DNA of 64,000 nucleotides from CAVVZJ01 sp963752755 (GTDB lineage: Bacteria > Planctomycetota > Planctomycetia > Isosphaerales > Isosphaeraceae): positions 1,736,001-1,800,000 of the forward strand of contig CAVVZJ010000001.1 in NCBI GenBank assembly GCA_963752755.1, in the 5' to 3' direction. The number at the start of each line of letters is the position of its first letter. Positions within the stretch are counted from its first letter, which is position 1. The translations under genes were made by a program, and so were the position numbers. Positions 19,914-28,127 of this stretch are shown here, in pieces. Under the pieces are notes generated by a model that was not told the DNA's origin, searched no databases, and worked only from the letters and a program-made list of their open reading frames with translations.

Positions 19914-20744
19914 TTGATCTGGGTGGCTGGACAGATCGTGCCCGATGACGCCCTTCGCATCAGCGTCCTCGACCGGACGTTCGAGCATGGCCTCGGCCTC
20001 TTCGAAACCTTCCGCACCTGGAACGGCCGGGCCACCTTGCTCGACCGCCACCTTGCCCGACTTCAAGACTCCGCCGAGGCCCTCCGCCTGCCTCTCGACC
20101 CCGCGGCCCTCCCCGACGCGTCGGCCGTTGCCTGCTTGCTGCGAGCCGAGCAGCGGCCGGGCGATGCCATGCTCCGGCTCACTCTGAGCGGCGGCCTTTC
20201 CGAGTCGGCCGGCTCTGTCGCCTGGCTGCGCTCGCAAGACCTCCCACCCCCCGGGCAGGAGAAGGGCGTCCGCGTGGCGATCTCCCCATCTGTCCGGGTC
20301 GATCCCGGCGACCCGCTGGCCGGTCACAAGACGCTCAATTACTGGCGTCGTCGGCTGGCGCACGAAGGGGCCCGCGCCGCCGGTCTGGACGAGTGCATCA
20401 TCACGAGCCCGGAGGGCTGGCTGCTGGAAGGGACCCGGACGAGCCTTTTCCTCGTCCGCGAGGGGATGCTCACCACGCATCCTCTCGACGGCCACCTTCT
20501 TCCCGGTATCATGCGTCAGGTCGTGCTGGAGCGAGCCGGGTCCGTCGGGATCGCGACCAGGCTCCAACCCAGCACCGCGGACGACCTGGAATTGTTCGAC
20601 GAGGCGTTTCTGACGAATGCCGTCCGCGGGATCATGCCCATCGCCATTTTCGGCCACAAGACATGGTCTGCACCCGGTCCGATCACGCGTCGGCTGCGGG
20701 ACGACCTGGGTTCCTGGCTCGCTTCGGGAGGGGAGACACGATGA
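19914..20744 (+). CDS. pabC: Aminotransferase class IV, probable aminodeoxychorismate lyase
   Basis: PLP-dependent fold-type IV enzyme. With pabB upstream it probably releases pyruvate from aminodeoxychorismate to give para-aminobenzoate. Features: LDRTFEHGLGLFETFRTWNG near the N-terminus, the PLP lysine in LAGHKTLNYWRRRLAHEGAR, and LEGTRTSLFLVREGML in place of the common EGTRSNLFLV segment. The C-terminal half has ELFDEAFLTNAVRGIMPI. The TTG at 19914 is favoured as the start because GGGAGG lies 7 bases upstream. A TTG at 19899 is also in frame. Its stop overlaps the next gene's start (ATGA), showing translational coupling. A branched-chain or D-amino acid aminotransferase role is less likely. 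Confidence 0.82.
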   Translation: MIWVAGQIVPDDALRISVLDRTFEHGLGLFETFRTWNGRATLLDRHLARLQDSAEALRLPLDPAALPDASAVACLLRAEQRPGDAMLRLTLSGGLSESAGSVAWLRSQDLPPPGQEKGVRVAISPSVRVDPGDPLAGHKTLNYWRRRLAHEGARAAGLDECIITSPEGWLLEGTRTSLFLVREGMLTTHPLDGHLLPGIMRQVVLERAGSVGIATRLQPSTADDLELFDEAFLTNAVRGIMPIAIFGHKTWSAPGPITRRLRDDLGSWLASGGETR

Positions 20745-21844
20745 CGACCGTCGCCGACGTCTCAGCCTGGATGGACCGCTTCGCTCCGCAACACCTGGCC
20801 GAGAGCTGGGACAATGTCGGCCTGCTCTGGGGCGATCCCGTCGCCCCTTGCCAACGGGTCATGACCTGCCTGACCGTCACCGCCGAATCGGCCGCGGAGG
20901 CGGTCGCGGAAGGGGCTGACCTGATCGTCAGCCATCACCCGATTCTCTTCCGAGGCACGAAAACTCTCCGTGCCGATCGCTCCGAGACGGCCATGCTCTG
21001 GCCCCTCGCTCGGGGCGGAGTCGCCGTTTATAGCCCGCACACGGCGTTCGACAACACCCGGGGTGGCATCAATGACGGCCTGGCGCGTCGTGTCGGACTG
21101 ATCGATGTGGGGCCGCTCCGACCGACGCCGGCGCGGGCGGTCTTCAAGGTGGCGGTCTTCTGTCCCCGGACCGACCGCGAGCCGGTCCTGGCCGCCGCGT
21201 TTGCGGCGGGGGCCGGGCGGATCGGGGCTTACGGCGAGTGCTCGTTCTCAGCGCCGGGGTTCGGCACGTTCTTCGGTGACGAATCGACCCATCCCGCCGT
21301 CGGTGAGCGGGGGCGGCGGGAGACGGTCCGCGAGTGGCGTGTCGAGTTGATCTGCCCGGCCAACCGGCTCGCGACCGTGCTGGACGCCATCGTCGCGGCC
21401 CACTCCTACGAGGAGCCGGCGATTGACGTCTATGCGATCCAGGCCGGTTCCGACGGCCCCGGCGTGGGTCGCGTCGGCCGGCTGGAGCAGCCGGTTTCCC
21501 TCGGCCAGTTCGCCGCGCAACTGAAGCGGACGCTCGACGCCCCCGGCCTTCAGTTCGCGGGAGACGCGTCGCGGCGGATTGAGCGCGTGGCCCTCGCCTG
21601 CGGGGCCGCCGACGATCTCCTCGCCGACGCCGCACGTTGCGGAGCGGACGTCTTCCTGACTGGTGAAGCCCGGTTCCACAAGGCGTTGGAGGCCCACTCG
21701 CTCGGCCTCGGCCTGATCCTCGCGGGCCATTATGCAACCGAACGACCGGGCGTCGAGGACCTGGCCGGAGCGCTGGCTGGGTCGTACCCGGACCTGTCCG
21801 TCTGGGCCAGCCGTCGCGAGCGTGATCCACTCCGGACGGCCTAA
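20741..21844 (+). CDS. Nif3-like dinuclear metal center protein
   Basis: Member of the Nif3/YbgI/GTP cyclohydrolase-1-type-2-like family, with a conserved dinuclear metal site and unproven physiological function. Motifs: ESWDNVGLLWGDP near the N-terminus, the metal-binding LIVSHHPILFRG, VAVYSPHTAFDN, and a C-terminal half with LTGEARFHKALEAHSLGLGL and LAGHYATERPGVEDLA. The middle has the inserted domain found in longer members (AAHSYEEPAIDVYAI). The length (367 residues) matches that long form. The start codon lies inside the pabC stop, so the two are translated together. Confidence 0.9.
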   Translation: MTTVADVSAWMDRFAPQHLAESWDNVGLLWGDPVAPCQRVMTCLTVTAESAAEAVAEGADLIVSHHPILFRGTKTLRADRSETAMLWPLARGGVAVYSPHTAFDNTRGGINDGLARRVGLIDVGPLRPTPARAVFKVAVFCPRTDREPVLAAAFAAGAGRIGAYGECSFSAPGFGTFFGDESTHPAVGERGRRETVREWRVELICPANRLATVLDAIVAAHSYEEPAIDVYAIQAGSDGPGVGRVGRLEQPVSLGQFAAQLKRTLDAPGLQFAGDASRRIERVALACGAADDLLADAARCGADVFLTGEARFHKALEAHSLGLGLILAGHYATERPGVEDLAGALAGSYPDLSVWASRRERDPLRTA

Positions 21845-21886
21845 CCCCGACACCCGAATCGACCGCGCGAGTCGCGACAATCCGGC

Positions 21887-22249
21887 TCAGGCTCCGATGC
21901 CGGCCAGCGCGTCGATCAGGCGGCGGACGACCCCGGTGACCACCGGTGCCCGCGACTCGGCCTGAGCCGCCGTCTGCTCCAGACGATGGCGGACCGCCGC
22001 CAGCATGCCGGCGTCGCGGTCCTCACGGAGCACCTGGGCCAGGTGCTCCGAGGTTTCGGAGAGATGGGCCGCTAGCGGCGGGGTGATCGCAGGGTCCACG
22101 GCCGCGGCCAGCTCGTCCACCAGCTCGGCCAGCTCGGCGCGGGCTTCGGGGCCGAGGTGCTGGGCTTCACGCAGTCGGCTTGCGATCTGCTGAAGGTCCG
22201 CACGGACGGCCTGGTTGACCTCCGGACCGGTCGAGGCTTGATCGGGCAT
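21887..22249 (-). CDS. DUF4404 family protein
   Basis: A 120-residue acidic, helical protein: RADLQQIASRLREAQHLGPE, ARAELAELVDELAAAVD, LAAHLSETSEHLAQVLRED and a conserved end, APVVTGVVRRLIDALAGIGA. This order matches the DUF4404 family, whose function is unknown. It is convergent with the Nif3-like gene, and its own upstream region faces the membrane-protein gene. Confidence 0.75.
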   Translation of the reverse strand: MPDQASTGPEVNQAVRADLQQIASRLREAQHLGPEARAELAELVDELAAAVDPAITPPLAAHLSETSEHLAQVLREDRDAGMLAAVRHRLEQTAAQAESRAPVVTGVVRRLIDALAGIGA

Positions 22250-22458
22250 GGGAAAGCTCCAGTTCCATGAGTCAGTCGGCCCAGATTCGATCGTAGCAAA
22301 CTGGCCGCCTCGCGACTACCAACACCGAGGACCAGCCGCTCGGAGCGCGGTTTGCGGGACCCAGGAATACGGACCCCAAGACGCACCGAAGGTGTCGTGG
22401 GCCCGGGCGACAGCCCGCCGCGGTCGTCGCCGGGGATGGTCAGGAGAGGAGAACGCCG

Positions 22459-22962
22459 ATGGACCATCGGGAGACGTCGCTGCGCCCAGGGGTGCTCGAC
22501 CTGGTCACGATCGCCAGCTTCGTGCTCTCGGTCCTGAACGTGGTCTATGTGGTCGTGCTCGGCCTGATCGTCCTGCTCGTCGGTGCCGGGAGCATGCTGG
22601 CGGGACCGGCGGTGGGCCTGGTCGGGATCACCGTGGCCGGGATCGTGCTGGCGATCCTGCTGATCCAGTCGGTTCTGAGTCTCGTGCTGTTCGTCGCCGC
22701 CTGGAAGACCTGGGGCGGCCAGCCCGGCGGACGATCGCTTCACAAGACGTGGGCCTGGGCCATCATCGTGATCGACCTCATCGACATGGCCTTCACGGGC
22801 GGCATCGAACCGGGCGCATGGATTCGCCTGATTTATGCCGTCTTCGTGCTCTCGGTCATGAACCGGGACGACATCGTCCACTATTTCGCCCGGCGCCTAC
22901 CTTCCGCCTCCGCCGAAAAAGGCCCTGGCTCACGACGACTGGCCGTGAGCCTTCCGCCGTGA
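22459..22962 (+). CDS. Four-helix integral membrane protein of unknown function
   Basis: A 167-residue protein with four hydrophobic segments: VTIASFVLSVLNVVYVVVLG, an adjacent LLVGAGSMLAGPAVGLVGIT/VAGIVLAILLIQ region, SLVLFVAAWKTWGG, and AWAIIVIDLIDMAFTGGI with the following IRLIYAVFVLSVM. The C-terminal tail, NRDDIVHYFARR, is conserved in small planctomycete membrane proteins as I remember them. A GGAGAGGAG ribosome binding site lies about 8 bases upstream of the ATG. No function is assigned. Confidence 0.65.
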   Translation: MDHRETSLRPGVLDLVTIASFVLSVLNVVYVVVLGLIVLLVGAGSMLAGPAVGLVGITVAGIVLAILLIQSVLSLVLFVAAWKTWGGQPGGRSLHKTWAWAIIVIDLIDMAFTGGIEPGAWIRLIYAVFVLSVMNRDDIVHYFARRLPSASAEKGPGSRRLAVSLPP

Positions 22963-23038
22963 CCAACCGACCGACCCCGGCGGGCGACCCCAGGCTCTCG
23001 CCCGGCGCCCGGCCCGGGGATCGGCGGTCGACTCACCT

Positions 23039-23574
23039 TCACCAGCGCCGGTAGTACGACCCGGTATAGGGCCAGCCAGTGCCCGGGTAGCCCGTGCCGC
23101 GATAGCTTCCATAACTGGGATAGCCGCCCCAGTACCCGGGGATGCCGTAAGAGCGGTAGTTCGAGTAAGTGTAGCCGTAGCCCGGAGCGTAACCATAACT
23201 GTAGCCGTAGTTTGGCGTGTAGCCATACGCCGACGTGCCCAGGCCGTAACCGGAATAGCCGGAACTGTACGAAAAGGCCCGGTTGCCGTAACCGAGCGAC
23301 CCGTACCCGTAACCGAGCGATCCGTACCCAAGACCGGGATTCATGGCCCCGTAGGCGAGCCCCGGATACCCGTAACCGTAGCTGGTGCCGGGGTAGCCGA
23401 GGCCATACCCCGAGCCGAGGCCATAGCCGTATCCCGGATAGCCAGTGCCGATGGACAGGCTGAAGCCGCGTCCTCCGAGCAAGAGCTGCGCCGGGCCGTC
23501 GTTGTCCCGAGCCCCGGTCCGAGCACGATCGCGAGGGTCAGACCGAGTGTCCCCTTCATGATGTTGCGTCGCAT
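23039..23574 (-). CDS. Secreted Tyr/Gly-rich repetitive protein, frameshifted
   Basis: The start at 23574 gives MRRNIMKGTLGLTLAIVLGP, a signal peptide. A frame change near 23520 joins it to AQLLLGGRGFSLSIGTGYPG and then about 140 residues built from degenerate GYG/GYP/GSLGYGYG units, ending PYTGSYYRRW. The mature protein is nearly all Gly, Tyr, Ser and Pro. Such low-complexity secreted proteins may be structural or adhesive, but nothing here proves it. The signal peptide and the repeat lie in different frames, so the indel may be an assembly error. Confidence 0.55.
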
Positions 23575-24003
23575 GGATGCATGCCCCCCAAACCCAAAAA
23601 GCTTGTCGATCTCGAATCCCGATGGCTCCAACTTCCCATCTCTCACAAGCAGTCGTCGTGCCGAACCGCTCCTCCGCTTCTCTTTTGCGAAATCCGTTCC
23701 CAGGATTCCGGCAACCGAGGCAGACCTTCACTGGAGGAGCGAGAATCGCCGCTGGCTCCTGATGGAGACCGGGGAGGCGGGTTTGGGCCGGCGTGGAAAT
23801 CGGTACAATCGGTCTTTGCCGTCGATCGTTACGTGGTTCGCCGACGCCCTCGCATCCGGTCCCGAGTTCTGAACTCCTGGTGAACATCCCGGATCTCCTC
23901 GACGACTCCCAGGGCCATGAAACGGTCCGGACGGACCCTGCAATCTCTCATGGGACATCCAGAAAGGGATCGTGGACTGATCCCACACTACGGAGAGCGG
24001 GGC
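23575..24003. other. Divergent intergenic region
   Basis: About 430 bases between the Tyr/Gly-rich gene (leftward) and the SprT-like gene (rightward). It is less GC-rich at its left end. A TACAAT -10-like hexamer occurs near 23801, without a convincing -35 box at the right spacing. An in-frame ATG at 23917 would add 29 residues without family similarity to the SprT-like protein. I see no gene. Confidence 0.35.
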
Positions 24004-24618
24004 ATGGATCTGAAGGAATTGGAAATGATCGCCCGCCAGGAGTTGACGAAGCACTCCCTGCATGGCTGGACCTTCGGTTGGGCGAAGACGAGGCGTCGTC
24101 TTGGCGCCTGCAAGTACCGGGCGAAGCGGATCGAGATCGCCGAGTATTACGCCCGGAACAGTCCGCCCGAGTCAGTTCTTGATACGCTCCTGCACGAGAT
24201 CGCCCATGCCATTGCTGGCCCCGCCGCCGGCCACGGTCCCGCCTGGAAAGCCGTCGCAATCCGGATTGGGGCCACGCCTCGTGCCTGCGAGAACTCAGAC
24301 GATGCCGTCGTGGAGCCCGGCGACTGGCAGGCGTCCTGCCCGGCGTGCCGGAAGACCGTCCACCTCTACCGGCCACCCAGGAGCCTGAACGGCTACCGCT
24401 GCAAGTGTGAGGCCCGTTCGCCGCTGACGTTCGAGTACAAGGGTGACCCGGCTCGCAAACCGGTCGTGCCGCGGACCGTTCAGGAAGCGGCGCGATGGGA
24501 GGCGACGTGTTCGGGCTGCGGGACCGTGCATCTCCGGGTCCGCCGGCCGAAAGCGGGCGTCTGGCGCTGCCGATGTCCGCACCGTTGCGAGATTGTCTGG
24601 CGACCCAAGTCTGGATGA
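24004..24618 (+). CDS. SprT-like zinc metallopeptidase-domain protein
   Basis: A protein of about 204 residues. The SprT-like domain holds the zinc signature LHEIAHAIAGPAAGHGPAWK, that is, HExxH with a third His eight residues later. It is preceded by the family's GWTFGW...RRLGACKY and IEIAEYYARN segments. The C-terminus adds two Cys-rich zinc ribbons: CPACRKTVHLYR and YRCKC, then CSGCGTVHLRVRR and WRCRCPHRCEI. SprT/SPRTN proteins act on proteins bound to DNA or on other unknown targets. GGAGAG upstream supports the ATG at 24004. It is followed after 7 bases by the GDPD gene. Confidence 0.85.
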   Translation: MDLKELEMIARQELTKHSLHGWTFGWAKTRRRLGACKYRAKRIEIAEYYARNSPPESVLDTLLHEIAHAIAGPAAGHGPAWKAVAIRIGATPRACENSDDAVVEPGDWQASCPACRKTVHLYRPPRSLNGYRCKCEARSPLTFEYKGDPARKPVVPRTVQEAARWEATCSGCGTVHLRVRRPKAGVWRCRCPHRCEIVWRPKSG

Positions 24619-24625
24619 GACGACC

Positions 24626-25444
24626 ATGACCCTACCCCGTCGAACCCTCCTGCTGGCTCTCTGCCTTGTTGCCGCCAAGACGCACGCCGTCGCCGCGGAA
24701 CCGCGACCCCGGATTGTCGCTCACCGCGGCCTGCTGCGCCACGCCCCTGAGAATACGCTGGCGAATTTCCGGGCCTGCCTCGCACTTCGACTCGGATTCG
24801 AGTTCGACGTGAGGAGGACGCAGGACGGCCAGCTGGTCTGCCTCCACGATGACACCGTGGAGCGGACCACCGATGGCACGGGCCGCGTCGCCGAACTGAC
24901 GCTGGCCGCAATCCGTGAACTCGACGCCGGAAGCTGGTTCGATCCGCGGTTCGCCGGTGAGCCGGTGCCGACCGTGGAGGAAATCCTGAAGCTCGTGGCC
25001 GAGTCTCGCCAGAACAACATCCTGATTGCCGTCGATCTCAAGGCGGAGAATGTTGCCGGGGACGTGGTGCGGCTGGCGCAGAGATACGAGGTCCTCCACC
25101 GGCTGCTGTTCATCGGAAACACCATCTCCGAGCCTTCGGTCCGGGACCAGCTCCGGCGGGACTCGACGCAGTCTCACACGGCGGCTGTCGCCAACAACGC
25201 CGAGGAGTTCTCCGGCGCCTTGACGGCTTCCAACGCCGATTGGGTCTACCTCCGGTTCCTGCCGTCCCGAGAGCAGGTTGAGGCAGTGCATCGGGCCAGG
25301 AAACGGGCCTTCCTTGCCGGGCCGACCGTCAGCGGCAATCTCCCGGAAAACTGGCGGCACGCTGCCGACGTGGAAGTGGATGCCATCCTGACGGATTACC
25401 CGCTCGAATTGGGAGCGAACGTCCGGCAAGATGCGAACCGATAG
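24626..25444 (+). CDS. Secreted glycerophosphodiester phosphodiesterase
   Basis: Hydrolyses glycerophosphodiesters to glycerol-3-phosphate and an alcohol, here outside the cytoplasm. Signal peptide MTLPRRTLLLALCLVAAKTH. The GDPD TIM barrel shows RIVAHRGLLRHAPENTLANF (catalytic His), FEFDVRRTQDGQLVCLHDDT (Glu, Asp and second His), ERTTDGTGRV, LIAVDLKAE and a last strand in VDAILTDYPLELG. The length (272 residues) fits bacterial GDPDs. It starts 7 bases after the SprT-like gene and is probably co-transcribed with it. Confidence 0.9.
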   Translation: MTLPRRTLLLALCLVAAKTHAVAAEPRPRIVAHRGLLRHAPENTLANFRACLALRLGFEFDVRRTQDGQLVCLHDDTVERTTDGTGRVAELTLAAIRELDAGSWFDPRFAGEPVPTVEEILKLVAESRQNNILIAVDLKAENVAGDVVRLAQRYEVLHRLLFIGNTISEPSVRDQLRRDSTQSHTAAVANNAEEFSGALTASNADWVYLRFLPSREQVEAVHRARKRAFLAGPTVSGNLPENWRHAADVEVDAILTDYPLELGANVRQDANR

Positions 25445-25542
25445 TTTGTTGCTGAAATCAAACGTTCGCGCCAAGCATCCCGGCCGATGCCATGACAGCG
25501 GGTCGCCACCGCTGACACGGAGAGCAAGGCTCCTTTCCTGTC

Positions 25543-26016
25543 TCACCCCCCGTTGTTGCGGAGGAGCATCCGACGAGCCTCCCGGAGCGCCTGCTCGACC
25601 TCAGGCATGCCGCCGTTGACCTTGAGTTTGAACATCAGGTCGTCGATCCCCGCCTCCACCTCGTCCACCACGCGGTCGCTGACGCCCGTGCCCGTGGACT
25701 TGGCTTTCGCCGCCACCGTCTCACCCCGACCATTGGAAGGGGCCGAGACTCCTTCACGCTTCGCTGCTCCTTCCGTTGACACTCTGGCCTGCCCCTTCGT
25801 CCCCGCAAACGCCTGCTTCCCCGTGGCCCTTCCCTTGCCGCCGGTCAGGCCCGCCTTTCTCCGCATCTTGCTGACCAGGCTGACGCTGATCGAATCCGCA
25901 TTCCCTGCCGCTTTCCAGGCCTTGTTGATCGACGCCACGTTGGCGGTGTTGTCCTCCTGAAGTTGCTTCTGGACAAACACCGTCTTGCCCTGATTGACGC
26001 CACGTTCGGTCGCCAT
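25543..26016 (-). CDS. Hypothetical basic protein with HTH-like N-terminus
   Basis: A 157-residue protein. Residues 12-52 (VFVQKQLQEDNTANVASINK followed by AWKAAGNADSISVSLVSKMR) look like a small helix-turn-helix, in which a compact helix bundle ends at RRKAGL. A Lys/Gly/Ala-rich low-complexity linker follows (GGKGRATGKQAFAGTKGQ). The C-terminal helix pair (VDEVEAGIDDLMFKLKVNGG and VEQALREARRMLLRN) could oligomerise. The overall plan suggests a DNA-associated protein, but this is inference and no named family is recognised. Confidence 0.6.
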   Translation of the reverse strand: MATERGVNQGKTVFVQKQLQEDNTANVASINKAWKAAGNADSISVSLVSKMRRKAGLTGGKGRATGKQAFAGTKGQARVSTEGAAKREGVSAPSNGRGETVAAKAKSTGTGVSDRVVDEVEAGIDDLMFKLKVNGGMPEVEQALREARRMLLRNNGG

Positions 26017-26484
26017 GTGTACTTCTCCACGATCGGTGGTGTGGAACGGCTCTACGTCAGTGTAACACATAGCCGGAACACTTTGCCCAGGTAAGCGATC
26101 CTGGCCTGACAACGTCAGCGGAATCCTCCATCGGGATCACCAGGAAGACCGAGACTGCCAGGAACGAGAGGCCACACGCGACGATTCCAAATGGTAACCA
26201 TTCCGCCGATCGCAGGACGGATTGCCGCAATCGTCCGGTGCATTGAGTCTTCGACGACGCACCGGACGCTTGGGACCATCACAGGATTCGGCGGAACGAT
26301 TAGTCTAAATGTCGGAAGTCTCACCGATTCCAACATTTGTCGCCTGCAACCGTCCTCATTGTAGTTCGGAAGGGTCGGACAGTTTCGATGGCGCACTCGG
26401 CGATTCTTCTTGTATACGGAAGTTCACTATGATAAAGTTCCCGCCGTGGTGTCCGGCTCCGACCTCCACTCTGAGGAGATCGAC
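26017..26484. other. Intergenic region with an imperfect inverted repeat
   Basis: This 468-base, relatively AT-rich divergent region has no supported gene. At 26307-26317 and 26328-26338 it carries an 11-base inverted repeat with one mismatch (AAATGTCGGAA / TTCCAACATTT) around a 10-base spacer. The repeat could be an operator or a weak hairpin for the rightward gene at 26485. Confidence 0.4.
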
Positions 26485-26826
26485 ATGGTGACGTCCTGTA
26501 GCCGATCCCGCCCGCTGGTTCCGCACCTCGCCCCCGCGCCTGCCTGCGGTCATCCAAACCCGAGCGTGACCGCTCCGATCCCAAGTCCTGCCGGGGTGCC
26601 GCCGATCGGCAAGGTGGTCTTCCTGACGCACAAGAACGAGTGGGCCGAGGCGATCCTCGATGGTGAGGGGCGGTGGTTCTGCCCGAAACTGCCGGTGCTG
26701 GACCGTGTGCTCAACACCCTCCATGAGCCGAAACGGGAATCGGGAAACGACCTGCCGTTCGGGCAGGCCGAGTTGATCCGGGTCGCCGCCTGGCTCAAGG
26801 GCGTGGTGCGGCGGGAACACTCCTGA
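26485..26826 (+). CDS. Hypothetical protein
   Basis: A 113-residue protein. The ATG at 26485 is favoured over the upstream one at 26410 because GAGGAG lies 6 bases before it. After a Pro/Ser-rich N-terminus, the conserved-looking part is GKVVFLTHKNEWAEAILDGE, GRWFCPKLPVLDRVLNTLHE and PFGQAELIRVAAWLKGVVRR. I know no family with this pattern. It has no signal peptide or membrane helix. Confidence 0.5.
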   Translation: MVTSCSRSRPLVPHLAPAPACGHPNPSVTAPIPSPAGVPPIGKVVFLTHKNEWAEAILDGEGRWFCPKLPVLDRVLNTLHEPKRESGNDLPFGQAELIRVAAWLKGVVRREHS

Positions 26827-26975
26827 TCCGATCGCTACGAGCACGAAGGCGTTCGAGAGAGCCAATTGAGCCCAGGCGGCATCCGGCTCGGGGACCAGGG
26901 ATCAAGCGCCCGGTCCAGGCTCGCGTTGAGGTCGGATCGACACTCTGGCGCTGTCTCGGGAAATCGAACTTCGTC

Positions 26976-26992
26976 TTGGCACGACCCTTGCT
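26976..26992 (+). promoter_or_regulatory. Canonical sigma-54 (-24/-12) promoter
   Basis: TTGGCAC at 26976-26982 and TTGCT at 26988-26992 give TGGCACG-N4-TTGCT, an exact match to the sigma-54 consensus, with GG and GC separated by the required 10 bases. It lies about 60 bases upstream of the ATG at 27054 and reads toward it. The gene is therefore probably driven by RpoN with an enhancer-binding activator. The activator is not in the window. Confidence 0.75.
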
Positions 26993-27053
26993 AGGTACAA
27001 AAGTTCAGTAGTCGGGCGACCGACCACGGTCCGGAAACTCAGCGAGGATGATC

Positions 27054-27920
27054 ATGGCCAGCAAGAGCCAGTCGAATACCGGGAACGGGGCGAACCGCAA
27101 ACGCACGACAAGGACCCGCACTCCCAATAGGAGCGGTCAGCGACGGTCGAACGGCCACCATCCGACCGAGCGTCGGCAGCAGGACCGCAACGGCCTGGAG
27201 CGGGGCGACATCTTCTTCTTCTACCGCCCGGACACGGAGCAGAGTCCGCCGGGCGGGCTGCTGGATGTGAACCGCTTCCAGGTGGTCCTGAGACCCGAGG
27301 GCCAGGAGGTGCTGCGCTCCATTACGATTGGCAAGAAGAAGCTCCCGGGCGACGACGGCGACGGCCGCCACTGGGGCTTCGTGGATGGGGTGTTCCGGGA
27401 GCCGGAGGCACTGCGGCAGGCATTGGCCGGCGCGGGAGACGAGTCCCAATCCGGCCGCGACCGGGCGGCAGCCGTACCGGCCGGGGAGGGCGTTTACGCT
27501 CTGGCCCGCCACGGTCGGAACACGGTCCTGGCGTATGCCCTGGAGCTGCCCGAGGAGCCGGGCGAGGTGCAGCGGGCCTTCAACATCGCCCGCCAGGGCC
27601 GATTCACGCTGGTGGTCAAGAACCCGCAGACGAACGCGCCCGAAGGCGTCGGTCTGGACGAGGATCGGAGAGCCAACTTCCCCGAGGAATTGATGGCGAA
27701 GTTCGGTGACCGCAAGTGGATCGGGGCCGAGCCGCCCGAGTTGCTCGATTACGAGGGTGCCGAGTTGGTCCTGATCGCTGGCCAGGACGGCGGCGAGGAT
27801 CTCGGCATCGACCTTGAGCCACAGCCCGAGGACGAGGAGAACGCCGAGATCTTTCACGACCTGCACCTGGAGATGTCGGAGCGGACGGTCAAGCCGCTCT
27901 TCGAGGGCACCTGGAAGTGA
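27054..27920 (+). CDS. Hypothetical protein behind a sigma-54 promoter
   Basis: A 288-residue protein with a long basic, disordered N-terminus (about residues 1-48, rich in Arg, Asn, Gln and Ser) and then a soluble domain. Recognisable segments are GLERGDIFFFYRPDTEQ, LDVNRFQVVLRPEG, RSITIGKKKLPG and HWGFVDGVFREPEALRQAL, then AYALELPEEPGEVQRAFNIA, FTLVVKNPQ and an acidic C-terminus with FHDLHLEMSERTVKPLFEGT. Similar proteins occur in cyanobacteria and planctomycetes without known function, from memory. An ATG two codons upstream is also possible. Confidence 0.7.
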   Translation: MASKSQSNTGNGANRKRTTRTRTPNRSGQRRSNGHHPTERRQQDRNGLERGDIFFFYRPDTEQSPPGGLLDVNRFQVVLRPEGQEVLRSITIGKKKLPGDDGDGRHWGFVDGVFREPEALRQALAGAGDESQSGRDRAAAVPAGEGVYALARHGRNTVLAYALELPEEPGEVQRAFNIARQGRFTLVVKNPQTNAPEGVGLDEDRRANFPEELMAKFGDRKWIGAEPPELLDYEGAELVLIAGQDGGEDLGIDLEPQPEDEENAEIFHDLHLEMSERTVKPLFEGTWK

Positions 27921-28127
27921 GGAGGGCCCGAGACGAGACCAGAATCGCAGTGGGTCCAAATCGGTTGGGGAGTTTCCGGTCGAGACCGGACATCGGAGTG
28001 ATCCGGACTCCCTGGGCCGTGAGGACCCACCGCGGTTGGGGTCCGACGAGTCCTCCAAACCAGGCACCGCTCAGCGAACCTCTCGACCCGAGACGGTGAC
28101 AAGCCGTGGTCGGGGGCCCAGGGCCGT

